DNA of 64,000 nucleotides from Tanypteryx hageni (Eukaryota > Arthropoda > Insecta > Odonata > Petaluridae). The first letter of the stretch is position 1; every line of letters begins with the position of its first letter. The stretch lies in the NCBI GenBank assembly GCA_028673005.1, contig CM054116.1, positions 145,759,173 through 145,823,172 of the forward strand, read 5' to 3'. A model generated the notes under the pieces. It made no database searches, was not told where the DNA came from, and saw nothing but the letters and a program-made list of their open reading frames with translations. The position numbers and the translations under genes are program-made. Shown here piece after piece: positions 33,968 through 44,715 of this stretch.

Positions 33968-36165
33968 ATGGAACTGACCTGTCTCCGTTATCAACTCCGT
34001 AGACACATTACCCTCAACTGCCAGATTGAATTCCTCAACTCCTGCCTTGCACTTGGACTCACCCCCAAATGCCTCACCATCAGAATTCCTCTTTCAGGCC
34101 TTCCTCCCCCTATCCGTGCTTCCCCAGCCCTCACGTATCACCTCGCCTCTATCCACATTATCCGTTACACCATACACCATTATACCACCCTCTCTAACAC
34201 CCACTTGGCTAATTTTAAATCTCTCGTTCTTTATCTTCGTCATTCTTCGCAATCCATATCCAACCTTCGTGCCGCTTTCCTTCAAGCGGCTAATGATATC
34301 ACCGCACATCGCAACAGACTTCTCCGTAAACTCTCTCTGCTTTGCGTCCGGCACCTCAAACTTGGTCTTCCCCTTCCGTTCATAACAGCTGGCGAGGTCA
34401 ACAAACCACCTCCTTCCCAGCCACAGATCGGCCAAACTCCCTGCCTTTTGGACCTCCTGGGATTCCCAATGCCACCATCACTCTTTATCCTGAAAAAGAC
34501 CCACACTTTCCTAACCCGCAAACTTTTGACGCGCTCCAATTTTTCGCACACTCCTGCCACCTCTTCTTCATCTTGCCAACCAGATGAAGTCTTGAACCTT
34601 TCCTCCCACGTACCTACACATGCCGAAAATGAACTCCTATCACGCGGCCTTTCCTTTTGTCCCACCAACAAATTTGATCATTTTCGCCTCCTTGCCGACT
34701 TCCAGTCCTTTGCCCGCACCTTACGTCTAAAAACTAACCCTCCCAAAGAAGACTCTCTCACCTCTGCCAACCCAAAACTCCCTACGGCCTTGCGCTTACC
34801 TTTTCCATCTTCACACCTCCTTCCCAATACATTCCACCCACCCTTCCTTCCCTACACCCGGTCGAACAATACCTCAATTATATCCTTTCCAGAATCTCCC
34901 AACGTAACTTTTCCGATCTTATCGACCATACAGATAATCTTACCAGACGTGAAAGGCATGCTATTTCTACACTCAAACATCTTGACCATATCATCATCCT
35001 CCCTGCTGACAAGGGCACCACCACGGTTGTGATGGATCGCGCCAAATATAACGAGGAAGCCGAGCGCCAACTTTCTGACGAAACCATTTACCATCACCTT
35101 ACTTCCAACCCCACAGACCACCACTCCTACCAAATTTCGTCCTATCTTCATTCCTCAGGAAAGCAGGAAGACCTTCCCGTTTCCGCCATTGCTCTAATGA
35201 TCCCCAACAAACCCCGCACACCCACATTCTACCTTCTCCCTAAAATCCATAAATCCCACATCCCCGGCCGCCCCATTGTTGCCAGCTTTAATTCCCCTAC
35301 AGAACGCATCTCCGCTTTCTTTGACTCCCTCCTACAACCTCTCATTCGTTAATTTCCTTCCTTCATCCAAGACACTAACTCCTTTCTGAAACGCCTCAAA
35401 CACCTCCCCTTTCCTCTACCACCCAATACCATTTTGGCCACTATCGATGTCTGTTCCCTCTACACAAACATCCCCCACGATGATGGACTCTCTGCCCTTA
35501 GTAAACTCCTGGACTCAAGATCACCCGAAGCAAGACCGTCCTCCCTTTTCTTAGTAGACTTGGCAAAAATGGTGCTCAAAATGAACAACTTCTACTTCGG
35601 TGGGCGTCTTTACCTTCAAATTAGAGGTACTGCCGTGGGCACCCAAATAGCCCCTTCGTACGCTAATCGTTACCTTGGAGAAAGGGAAAGACTTCCTCAA
35701 CGTACCACTCAGACCACTTTTGAGGCTGAGATACATCGACGATGTCTTCCTCATTTGGACGCATGGACCTGACTCTCCTTTCCTTTCTCTCGCGGCTCTC
35801 CTCCCACCCTTCACTCTCCTTCACGCACCAATCCTCTACCTTGCACATCACATTCCTAGATGTCGATCTTTATCTCCAAAGCAGAAAAATCCGCACCTGT
35901 GTTCATATCAAACCCATTAACAGCCCCTAATACCTCCAGTTTATAGCTGCCGTCTTCTTTATACCAAAACCCCCTTGCTCGACGAGGATGAAGGCTTTGT
36001 TCTGATAGAGCATCCCTTCTACAGTATTACTCTGTCCTCGAGGACGCTCTTCTCAAACGTGGCTACCCTCCAGTCTTGCTCCGCCAACAGATCCATAGGG
36101 CGATGACGCCTACCCACAATAGATCCCATCCTCAGACACACACTATCCCTGCATCACCCTGCAGC
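33968..36165 (+). pseudogene. Penelope-like element 2, reverse transcriptase relic, 3' truncated
   Basis: A close copy of element 1 starting MELTCLRYQLRRHITLNCQI at 33968 and open for 354 codons. The RT start block (ADKGTTTVVMDRAKYNEEA) is at about 35008, ATIDVCSLYTNIPHDDG at about 35437, and the catalytic box YIDDVFLIWTHGPD at about 35730 in a shifted frame. Breaks lie near 34850, 35220, 35350 and 35690, with more after 35770. Similarity to element 1 stops near 36165, before the GIY-YIG domain. It is more decayed than element 1. Confidence 0.8.
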
Positions 36166-36169
36166 ATTT

Positions 36170-36960
36170 TCCCCTTTTTGACAATTTATCGAGATCCCCA
36201 TCAGTTTTTCCGAACTCCAGCAAACAACGCACCCCTGCATATGCACGCACCCCTGCTTATGTACGCACTTTGGCATACGCTCGTACTTCGGCAAACGCGA
36301 GTACTTCGGCTTTGCGCGTACGTACAGATTTCCGCCTTTTATAGCAACAGAAATTAGCCCAGAAGAGATCGCCACAATCGACAGGCCACAGCCAATAATC
36401 GTTCGTGAGTGCAGTGCGCTCTACTCGCAATCACTGCGAACTAAGGGACTTCCGATCCGACAACGTCGCCACGAGCGGAGAGAGAGAGAGAGAGAGACGG
36501 AGTGAGGAGAACGAGGAATGACTCAGAGACGAACGCACCTGAGCCGTGACCTGCGGAAGATTACCCTGCGAGTCGAATTCTTTTCGTATCGTTTGTGATT
36601 CCTCAAGTGGACATTTCTATTAAGTATCTTACTATATTTCTGCTTTGTATTATCTCACTCCAATATAATTGTTAGTATATATATCTTGTCATTTTGCCAG
36701 TGTATTATATTTCATTTCCTGTTGGCAGCAGTAGTGTCACGTCATGTACTTTAAGGATTACGAGAGATTAATATAAAATTAGACAGTTTAGTCTCATTAT
36801 TGGAGGTCCCACCGAGATCCGAATATAGGTTCGTTATTGTCTTTTCTTGTATTTCGTACTCTTGTAATCAAAAGTTCATATTATAAACTTGTATTGTCCA
36901 TTTCACTTTGTTCTTTGGTTTCATGCAGTTTCATTTTCACTATGGAAATGTCTAAGAAAC
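36170..36960 (+). other. possible LTR-retrotransposon end, leader and gag start
   Basis: 36170-36340 has short repeated phrases (GCACCCCTGC, GTACTTCGGC). 36480-36500 is a GA run. Near 36795-36830 the phrase TTGGAGGTCCCACCGAGATCC resembles a primer-binding site and leader next to a 5' LTR. A short frame starting MEMSKKQYSTTASSS at 36942 could be a gag start, cut off by the Polinton end. I could not find a second LTR, so this is tentative. Confidence 0.3.
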
Positions 36961-36999
36961 AGTATTCCACCACTGCATCAAGTAGTAAAGAAAGCGTGT

Positions 37000-37830
37000 T
37001 CTGGCGCAGTCCGCCATTTTGTATTTCAGCCGCTATATTGGATTTATGACGTCACAACCTGTCACGTGACTGACCTTTGGGGCCAACACTCGTAGAATGT
37101 TGGAGCTAAGAACAAATGCCGCTCGAAAAGCAATGTTGTCAAGTGAAGATCGATGTATCGAATGCGGTGTTGCCAAATCGATATATCTAAACAAGAATAT
37201 CGTACTGCGAAATCTTGAGCTTCCGAGGCGGCTGATTCAAATCGAGTTAAAATTTCAGTAGAACCTTGTAATGCGCAATGTTGGGTTGGCAGCGCCGAAA
37301 ATGTTTTAAAATTTCTCTGTTGGTAGCTTCCAAGGCGGCTGATTGAAATCGAGTTATAATTTCACGTTTGATTAATTGTATAAGCGAAGGAACTAAAAAA
37401 CAAATGCCGCTCGAAAAGCAGTGTTGTCAAGTGAGTTTCGATATATCGAATGCGGTGTTGCCAAAACAAATGAATAGCACATGCGCACTCGTGCCGAAAA
37501 TATAAATGTTGTAAAGTTAAAGGATAGGTTGTCTACACTGTAACAAATGACTACCGCAGTGCGTTACTAAATATTAAATTAGGTGGCACCATTGTTGTTG
37601 AGAATATTTAACTACTGAAATACGAAAAGAGCACCTTTTCTAAATCGAGGTCCGAATAGCTCAGTTGGTAGAGCTATGAGAGTCAAAGGTCCAGGGTTCG
37701 AATCTCTGTTCGGACACTTTTTTTGGGTTATACCTGAAAAGTGTTTTAGCGTATACTAACTCGAAAAGAAAATGTGGCATGCAAGGGTTGAAATGAAAAA
37801 ACGAAGGTATAGGTTAACAAGTATTTATTT
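37000..37830 (+). repeat. Polinton left terminal inverted repeat
   Basis: Reverse complement of about 57540-58430 with local indels. Shared blocks include TAATGCGCAATGTTGG, TTTTAAAATTTCTC, GGTAGCTTCCGAGGCGGC (one mismatch), TTAATTGTATAAGCGAA (one mismatch) and AATACGAAAAGAGCACC. It also has an internal direct repeat: 37111-37177 and 37399-37463 both carry AAATGCCGCTCGAAAAGCA and GAATGCGGTGTTGCCAAA. It includes the tRNA-like gene at 37650-37716. Confidence 0.8.
37650..37716 (+). tRNA. tRNA-like gene in the left Polinton terminal repeat (anticodon arm shortened)
   Basis: Seven perfect acceptor pairs (GTCCGAA / TTCGGAC), D arm GCTCAGTTGGTAGAGC, and T arm CAGGGTTCGAATCTCTG. The Pol III A box (TAGCTCAGTTGG) and B box (GGTTCGAATC) are present, and a T-run terminator (CTTTTTTT) follows at 37717. 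Only 17 nt lie between the D and T arms instead of about 23, so the anticodon arm has a deletion and no anticodon can be assigned. Its counterpart on the other terminus keeps a full-length arm. It reads inward into the element. Confidence 0.7.
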
Positions 37831-38020
37831 ACATTTATTTACAATTTTAAATCACATTCTGTTCTTTTAAATAATGGACACCCTCTCGAAAATTTGTCGT
37901 GCTCTTCTTTAGGATCGTCACCTTTTTCCCATTAATATATGCTCACACCACATTTACAGCATACGGTGACGTCCTCATAATCAGTAAAAATAAATCCAAT
38001 ATTTGCCATTTTGGTAATAT

Positions 38021-38614
38021 TTAAAAATATCCTTTTTTGGGAAAATCGTTAAACGTTATAAATCTATCATGTTCCCTATGTAAATTAACATTGCTCTGAA
38101 ACCATTTCCTTAGTAATTCACAGTTGTTCGTTGCACAAATTACTTCACCATTTTTATGTTGAGGTAACATGCAATATCTACCCATTGATGGTAGTTGTTT
38201 AATCGACGGGCATCCGAAAACTTGTAGATCGATGACTCGGTCTCCCAAAAGTGAGGAAAGGAATTTAATTTTTTGTAAACCCTTTACAAAGATTAAATTA
38301 TAGTTTGAAATATATTTGTTTAAAACTCTTCGGAAATCCTCAGGATGAACTTCCCCATCATCTAAAGCAATTCTGTGATGATTATGAGCTAACTAAGTGT
38401 TTTCTCGTTTGAATGATAAATCCTTTGGGCAATCAAAAACCCACGATTGAAAGCAATTGCGATCGATGTCACAAATTGTGAGTTCTCTAACTATGAATTC
38501 ATTATCGTTATTGAGATACGCTTGAAAATCCACTATACATTTACTCAATCGTAGCACTTGTAATGGAGTGCGGTTTACGGGAGTTTTATTTCCATTGCCA
38601 GGGACCGACTCCAT
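38021..38614 (-). pseudogene. Polinton protein, RNase H-fold/Maelstrom-like family, copy 2
   Basis: Start at ATG 38614. The frame 38614-38393 carries SKCIVDFQAYLNND and FIVRELTICDIDRN; after a break near 38393 the frame 38248-38021 carries GDRVIDLQVFGCPSIKQLP, a Cys/His cluster and ICATNNCELLRKWFQ. The order (hydrophobic-D-F-Q/E block, then REL, then CPS..LP with a C/H pattern and CA..N) is that of a protein family often found in Polintons which resembles RNase H-fold nucleases and the Maelstrom domain. The first acidic pair is D-x-Q here, unlike the D-x-E of the copy at 39515-40043, so it may lack nuclease activity. Family assignment is by pattern only. It is the last minus-strand gene before the left terminus. 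Confidence 0.5.
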
Positions 38615-38740
38615 AATTTACACTCACGGTTTGCGAGGTAATTAAACCCAACGCCAGGGACCGAATCGACCACATACACACAGAGATGAGCAGTTTACAT
38701 GGTTTTAACCCGATGCCAGTGACTGTCACCTTTTTCACAT

Positions 38741-39473
38741 TCATCCGATAATTTTATCAGATAGCGAGCAATGTAAGGGAATTTCAAGTCTTAAACGTTC
38801 GTAGTCGAGTTTGCTCCCCTCAGGCTTTTCCAAGTTATCGACGTTTTTGATACCGATCACACCTGCCACTTCAATAAACTGTTCGTAAAAATACGTTTAT
38901 CTGTTCGTTGTCTAGATTGTCAAAAGCCAGTGCTATACATTTCACACATAGTAACAAATTATTCCATTCCTCAGCATTCAAGGTCACCGAGCATTGATCA
39001 CCTCTAATGAGCACATGTTTTTTTCCAAAATAATTTACTAAACTCACGGGAGATTTGAGCAGAATATTTTTTGTCCCAAATTAAAATAATCAGATATTAA
39101 TTTCCCTTGACTAACAAATTCACACCAATCGGTATAGTTTAGTCCAACCGATCCCTTGTTTACTTGAGTTAACTGTACGATCACTTCACAGAATCTCTCG
39201 GGATCGAAACCGATGCTGACAATTCTTGTTTTAGCAGAGTTTAAGAAAAACAGTTTTTAGTAGCAACTGGGTGGCATCACACACTTTCTTCTTCTTCTTC
39301 TGCGCAGTTTTCGAATGCCTAGTAGATATTGAAGTGGGTGATGTTTGCAGACTTGATGGAGGTGAGGGTCGCTTCTTGGGGGTTGCAGTTTCCAGACCGG
39401 ATGGTGGTGGCCGTGAAATTACCCTTCTGCGTTTAGGAAGGTCGGGAGATTCTGCATTTGCTGGTTTCTTCAT
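38741..39473 (-). pseudogene. Polinton protein of unknown function, basic N terminus
   Basis: Start at ATG 39473. The first about 65 residues are rich in Pro, Ser, Lys and Arg (KRRRVISRPPP, TPKKRPSPPSS, a KKKKK run) and look like a nuclear-localisation or nucleic-acid-binding tail. After a frame break near 39231 comes a folded-looking region (SIGFDPERFCEVIVQLTQ, LNYTDWCEFVSQGKL), then a second break near 39080 and a C-terminal part with SVTLNAEEWNNLLLCVK, ending at 38741. Small proteins with a pattern of this kind occur in other Polintons, but their role is not known to me. It lies 42 bp downstream of the nuclease-like gene. Confidence 0.5.
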
Positions 39474-39514
39474 GACAACTGATGATAACTAGGTTGAATG
39501 CCTGGATATATGCT

Positions 39515-40043
39515 TTAGGAGGAGGCGGAAGGGAGTGAGGAGGTGGAACATTCGGCATTGGTCGAACAAGGATCTACATAGACCTTCAAGGTTATGTATT
39601 TCAGCCAATGAGATAAGCAGTACGCATTTCTTAATGCGCAATCACTTTTGCGTGAGCGGTGGCACAGATTCAAGCAGGAAATGGAGGGGAAGAAAAGGTC
39701 ATCTGGCGAAGAGCAATCTAAATCTTTCCTCATGCTTATGAAAGTGCGTCTGGTGATGTGAAAGAGGAAGCTACATTTTTCCTCGTCGAAGACGTAGAGG
39801 GCGGTGGCGTCCTTGATGATAGTTTCCAGGCAGGATAGCAGCTCGGTGTAAGGAATGAATCCGCTTGCGAACGATGTCTCGTTACACAAGAGAACGTTGC
39901 TCGATTTCACCTTTCTGCCTCCACCGATCCATTTGTTCGGACTTTGGAAGCTGCACCAAAAGACTCTCGGAATCCACCTCCACCGCAGCCAATTCTTTCA
40001 CTTTTCGGTCCGAGCCCCACTCGAAGTCGATGATGAGCCACAT
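39515..40043 (-). pseudogene. Polinton nuclease-like protein (DEDD/RNase H-fold), copy 1
   Basis: Start at ATG 40043 with MWLIIDFEWGSDRKVKELAA, a strong exonuclease I-like block: a hydrophobic strand, D-F-E, then K-E-L-A. After a frame break near 39900 the second part carries TALYVFDEEKC, an S-C-L-N-L-C-H cluster and SDCALRNAYCLSHWLK, the zinc-type C/H and CAL.N motif shared with the gene at 38021-38614. The combination suggests a DEDD-type 3'-5' exonuclease or Maelstrom-like RNase H fold. It overlaps nothing and sits 16 bp from the protease stop. I infer a role in element DNA processing, but this is unproven. Confidence 0.5.
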
Positions 40044-40058
40044 CTTGACAGTTTCGAG

Positions 40059-40589
40059 TCAGAATCTCGAATGATGACTATCGCGGGTAGCGGTGCTATT
40101 TATTCTCGAACAGCAACTCTGCGACCGAGGATGGCATCGTCTTCCTTTCCTGGTGCTCCCAAACTCTAGGTAAAAGAGTTGAGCGACTCGGCAGTCGTTG
40201 AATTGTGGGAGGGAAAATAGGTTGAGGTAATGGGTGAGGGTTTTACCAGTGGACTTGTAGAGTGCATAGATACAACAGAATTCCCTGCAAACGTCCGAAC
40301 GAAAGCTCTGAAGTTGAACTGAATTTCGAGCGAGAGAGAACTGTTCTAGAAATTTTGATATCGAATGGACGAGTGGTGGATAACCGTACTAATCGAAATA
40401 TTCTGCCATTTGCTTATTTAAAATGTGCACCGCGATCCAATGGCTTCCCGGTAGAGTAGAAGCGTCTAAATTTATCACGTAGATTCCAGGCGAGGGTGAG
40501 GGTAAACTATCTGAAGGAAACACCCCACGAAACACTTTTCTCGTGCGTAGATCGCGACTAAGTAAGTTGTATATATCTAACGTGTTCAT
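40059..40589 (-). pseudogene. Polinton adenain-type cysteine protease
   Basis: Start at ATG 40589 (MNTLDIYNLLSRD). The catalytic histidine block GSHWIAVHIL is at residue about 49. The frame meets a TAG at about 40388-40390 straight after MAEYFD, then continues with YGYPPLVHSISKF and the cysteine block SFRSDVCREFCCIYALY, the counterpart of the adenain nucleophile region; the glycine usually found after the first Cys is Arg here. The family cleaves capsid precursors during virion maturation. It sits 3 bp downstream of the major capsid gene. The stop inactivates this copy. Confidence 0.8.
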
Positions 40590-40592
40590 CGC

Positions 40593-41876
40593 TTATGCAA
40601 AATTCGTGATGATGTTTCGATTTTTATCTATTTCCAAAGAGGCGTCGCATTCCGCGTAAACGATGCACGTTATGGTTTTTTCAAACGGGTTTTCGAAGTT
40701 AGCTTCGATTCTCACGGTACCCTTATCCATCAAACCGACATATTCTTCGTTACTCGAACCGTCAGGTGTTAGATCGAAAGCTAAAATGAAATATCCATTT
40801 GCGAACATGTCCAAGGTTATTTTATTACCTTTATCACCATGATGTACGCCGATTCCCGAAATCATGGAACCGTTTGCTTGCGTCCAGCATTTTTGATTGG
40901 TGAAATTTTTGGAAAAGCCTTGCGGTGGCATTCGAACACCGTTGACGATGAGAAAGAAACTAGCCAAAGAATAATGAGAGAACGCGAACAAATTTTTGTC
41001 CCTCCTTCCATCGTACGCATCGCTATCGACCATGCTGAAAACTATTTTGTTCGGAAGCTGTCCTGTTATGACGTTATCTACAGAAATCGTTTGATTTCCT
41101 CGAGGGACGGTGAACGTCTTAACTTCCACTCGATTGAAAGGATATATCGCGTTTCTTTGCTCCAACGCTCTGGAATGAGCCAACAATTGAGGGGTTTATA
41201 TCGTTTTGCTCGATGTATAATGTAGCATCGAGGATTTTCAGCACGGAAGTACCCGCAGCATTCTACATGATGTAGAAACTCGGTTTTGTGAGCGATAATT
41301 TAACTACTACGTCGACTCCATTAATTAAGAGACGCTCTTTGTTAAATACGTCAACATGCAATTTTCCGTAGAGCTCCACGACCCTACTGTTAGCAAATTT
41401 AGCTTTTCTCGTAACAAATCCTACATTTGTGTCATCTTGTTTATTGATACCCTCATCGCTATCGAGCAACCACTCATCGCAAGCCAAATGAGTCTTCGCC
41501 GCATCCGCGCCATAACTAAGGAGATTTTCTAATCACGAATGTGATAATTACCTTCCAAGGTTGTAGCTTGCTTTCCGCTTAAATAGACGCTGCATTGCTC
41601 GAACAATGAATGCAAGACATTATTCACTACCCCGGGTTGATTTTTGTCCCCTGGCCCATAGTCTGATTCATCAGCTTTGACAAATTTCACCCTGATTTGT
41701 AAATAAAAACTGTTCAAATTTTTGTACCATTCTCCCAAATCTTTCACTACCAATTCGATGGTCGACTGATTGTCTAAGGAAGAGATCGGTTTGTACGGAA
41801 TGAGGCGCTTGCCTAAAATATTCGTTTGGAAAGCTGGCCGACTAAATATGTCGAGCGAGGATAGCATGTGTTCCAT
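40593..41876 (-). pseudogene. Polinton major capsid protein (double jelly-roll, hexon-like)
   Basis: About 428 codons, the usual size. Starts MEHMLSSLDIFSRPAFQTNI, then PYKPISSLDNQSTIELVV and an LHSLFEQCSVYLSGKQ block, typical of the N-terminal jelly roll. The frame shifts near 41529; the next part includes DEWLLDSDEGINKQDD and FNKERLLINGVDVVVKL; a further break lies at about 41190-41265. The last 197 codons are intact (IYPFNRVEVKTFTVPRGNQT, LPNKIVFSMVDSDAY, FDLTPDGS). The family forms the trimeric capsomers of the predicted virion. It is flanked by the pVI-like gene (6 bp upstream) and the protease. Confidence 0.88.
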
Positions 41877-41881
41877 CTCGG

Positions 41882-42302
41882 TTATGAAGAAAATATGTCC
41901 GTAATGACGCGACGTCTTTTTCTCCTCAAATGTAGTTTTATGCGTTTGATTTTCCTTTTTATTAACTTTGGTCTTTTACCTACGCGTAAGCCCGATCCAC
42001 TCATCTTTTTAATTTTTTCTTCCGCTTTTCTCTTCAAATTCGCTCCAGCCTCACCCAATCGATTACGCAATATTTCCTTAATTGGTCTCGTTCCCAAATC
42101 CGAGAGAATTCCGACCCCCGTACTGGCCGCCTCCTTACCTACCGCTTTGTATAAGAGGTTTAGCGAAACGAAAAAGACCCGCGAGAAAGCTCCCTAATCC
42201 TCTACCTCTCTGCACTCGATAACTGGCGCGGTAGACGGGACCTATTTCTCCTCCGCATTGATTGACGTAATACGTCGTATATCGATCCACGTACTTTAAC
42301 AT
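41882..42302 (-). pseudogene. Polinton virion core (pVI-like) protein
   Basis: Start at ATG 42302. The N-terminal part carries the conserved YRVQRGRGLGSFLAGLFR block; after a frame shift near 42150 come ASTGVGILSDLGTRPIKEI and a highly basic C terminus (KRKIKRIKLHLRRKRRR) ending 6 bp before the major capsid start. A Gly-rich RGRGLGSF segment followed by an amphipathic stretch and basic tail is found in the small protein preceding the capsid gene of many Polintons, likened to adenovirus core or pVI protein. The function is inferred from position. Confidence 0.65.
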
Positions 42303-42328
42303 CTCGAATGATAATGATTGCTTTTTGG

Positions 42329-43790
42329 TTATTGCAACACTTTTATAAAGTGTAAAACTAATAGAGAAGGTGTAGCTCCACCGAAGAAAGGATATGGTTT
42401 GCCGTCTTTTCCTGTGAGTAGTATTTCGACGTTCTCGATTTTTTTTTCTCTGCAGGAAAGTAGTAAACTGGATTGAAAAAATTGTGTCTTTCTTCGTTTA
42501 CGCTGACAATTCGCAAACATCTGCTGAGAGAATCACCGACCAATTGCGGTTTGATTAAATCCGTATAAACAAAAATATATCGCTTGTCAATACTGCGTGC
42601 GATGTCCCGCTTTTTCCTATATTCTCCTCCTTTGGTGACGTCTATCGAATAATTTGGATTTTCAAATATGACATAGTTAATTTTATCCATCATTTCTCTT
42701 GCTGCGACTTTCACTTTGCTACCCAAAAAATCCTTTTTTCACGGACCTCATATAATACTCGCAAAAATTCCACCAGAGACCATTAAGATCCTGGGGGAAA
42801 ATCCACACCCAAGTCGTTCGGTAATATTTCGACTTGGAAACTTACGAGTTTATCCATAGCTTTTATCATCCTTTCACCGAAATCGACTTCACCCGATTTC
42901 TTCGGTTCTAAAACCGAAGATATTAATTCATCAGCAGATCCGTAAGTGCCAGGAGGTGATCTAATCTGTGAATTCTCTGGTATTTCGATGCGTACATTAG
43001 CAAATTTTTCTAAATTTTTCACATCTTCAAGTAAGTCGACGCATTTGTAGATAAAATAGACGAGTTGCAAAATTATATCGTCAAAACGAGCATTCAAATC
43101 TTAGGAATTCATACTGATGATATATTGCAACAAAGATTCGTATTTCCCTGCAGGAGGTGCAATAAGCAATGAATCTGGTGGAATTTCAGCATAGACTCCT
43201 ATTAATTTATCCATCTCCTTAATCACGTTCTTTCCTAAAGACATCCTTGTATTTAATTCAACATTCATCATTGATTTCGAATCTAAGACTAAATCCAATA
43301 ACTTATCCGAGTCATTTTCATCACATTTCAACAAATTTCTTTTCTCATCAGCCGATAGCGATTGTAACATATCCTCTAACGAGTTGTAAGTTCCGGGATG
43401 GATCGTAACGGGTAAATCACCGGGAATATCAATATGAACTTTATCTTTAGGACAAGCCATATGTTCCTTCAATACATCCAAAGCTCGTTTTCGTTTCTCA
43501 GGTAACGAGTCTAGCATATGTTACATAGATTTATAAGTTCCTGGAGCTATCGTGATCGGTGTACTATCTGCCATGTCGATATTGACGTGTAGTCTATCCC
43601 TATTCATCTCCCCCCTATGGATCCTGTTGTCAAGAGCCTTTGAATGCGAAAATTAGGCCAAACCCACTCTCCATTCTCCGCTTCCTAAATCCACTGGTTG
43701 AGATAATTTCGTCCAAAAATGAGCTATTGTATTATCTTCGAAATACTCGCGAGAGCTATCCCTAAGGAGGGTGAGATAGAACTCATTCAT
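42329..43790 (-). pseudogene. Polinton minor capsid (penton) protein with expanded internal repeats
   Basis: Start at ATG 43790 (MNEFYLTLLRDSS); DNTIAHFWTKLSQPVDL follows, the usual penton N terminus. There is a stop near 43646 and others near 43530, 43098 and 42778. The middle, about 43600-42790, holds at least four copies of an I-x-I-P ... P-P-G-T-Y-x-S pattern (for example VHIDIPGDLPVTIHPGTYNS, VRIEIPENSQIRSPPGTYGS). The C terminus has VYTDLIKPQLVGDSLSRCLR and, in another frame, KDGKPYPFFGGATPSLLVLH, the standard penton end. At about 487 codons it is near normal length. Single jelly-roll pentons close the capsid vertices. Confidence 0.8.
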
Positions 43791-44315
43791 TTTAAACGTT
43801 TTACCGTCGAAACCTTAATCCAAGAATTAAAGGAATCCGAATATCCTTTTGAACTTTACTTTTCGATACCTTTTTATTCAAAGCTTTCCACAATTGATCC
43901 GCAGTGGAAAAACCCGCAGGATTTGCAGGATCACCGTAAATACTTTCAATTATTTTATCGGGGTCCACGGCGTCTTTGGTTTTCGAACCCGAGATCCCCG
44001 CCGCGGTAAGCTTCTTCCCCGCTTTGATGTTATTTTTTCGCTTAACGCCTCTGAGCGGTTTAATCTCTCCATCATACCTTCCCATGATTTATCTAACGCT
44101 ACATTATCTAACTTTATGCGCTTGGTTAGAGATTCAAAGCTTTTACCGGGGAGTCTCTTCACCGCCTGTCTCCACAATCTTTTTTCTTTCACGATCGGGA
44201 TACTAATGGGCTTTCTATTCTCTGCCACAACATTAAAATAAGTATCCAACGGACGTTTGTATAGATGCCATTTACCTACATCGCTCAGATCTTTCCTGTT
44301 TAAGACCTTTTGCAT
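43791..44315 (-). pseudogene. Polinton basic protein of unknown function
   Basis: ATG at 44315 (MQKVLNRKDLSDVGKWHLYK). The N-terminal 75 residues are basic with a KRLPGKSFESLTKRIKLDN stretch. After a frame shift near 44060 the next frame has RGVKRKNNIKAGKKL and then ESIYGDPANPAGFSTADQLW, a YxDP..PAGF..A..L pattern also seen near the N terminus of Polinton integrases and some virion proteins. A further shift near 43850 precedes the end, which overlaps the penton start codon. No integrase catalytic core follows, so I do not call it integrase. A DNA-binding virion protein is possible. Confidence 0.5.
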
Positions 44316-44398
44316 TGCTTCGTCTAAGTTAGATATTCATGCTTTCGATCATTCCCTATCGAGAACTTCTGGGTCGATGAGTAACATCTTTTTGAGAC

Positions 44399-44715
44399 TC
44401 ATTTGTTTATCAGACTGCCTATAATTCCGCTGAAAATGGAACCGATGAGGAAACCACCTTTCTGAATCAGTAATGTCCGCTTCTGTTTCAAGGACCCTTA
44501 TCGCCGAGCGCTCTCAGCGTTTTACAATGCTTCCTTAGATTTTTCTTTAAGGCAGGGCATATTTTATGATTCCCGTTCAAAGTGTTCAAGCAGCACTCGC
44601 ACAAGGCTTTGATTACCTCTTCGTCTACGTTTTTCAAGATCGCGTTACGCAATTTAGGCTTGGCGTTTTTCAAGATGTGTAGCAAATACTTGTTAGATCT
44701 CAACCTTTTCATCAT
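44399..44715 (-). pseudogene. Polinton pX-like protein
   Basis: ATG at 44715 (MKRLRSNKYLLHILKNAKPK). The family pattern is clear: LRNAILKNVDEEVIKALCEC, LNTLNGNHKICPALKK, LRKHCKTLRALGDK, then after a frame shift near 44490 a QKGGF followed by a hydrophobic tail rich in Ile and Gly ending at 44399. Many Polintons carry this gene beside the ATPase; the hydrophobic tail after GGF has been compared to adenovirus pX and may contact membrane or capsid. It overlaps the ATPase end by about 20 bp. The frame shift removes the tail from the main frame. Confidence 0.7.

Noticed and set aside
38960..39060. Complete Polinton target-site duplication at the element borders
   Set aside because: I compared the sequence around 36990 and 58430 and could not find a convincing 6-bp match; the borders are given as approximate instead.
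43801..44085. YGDPANPAGF block as evidence for a Polinton integrase
   Set aside because: The block resembles the integrase N-terminal region, but no DDE core follows and the gene ends at the penton start, so it is kept as a protein of unknown function.
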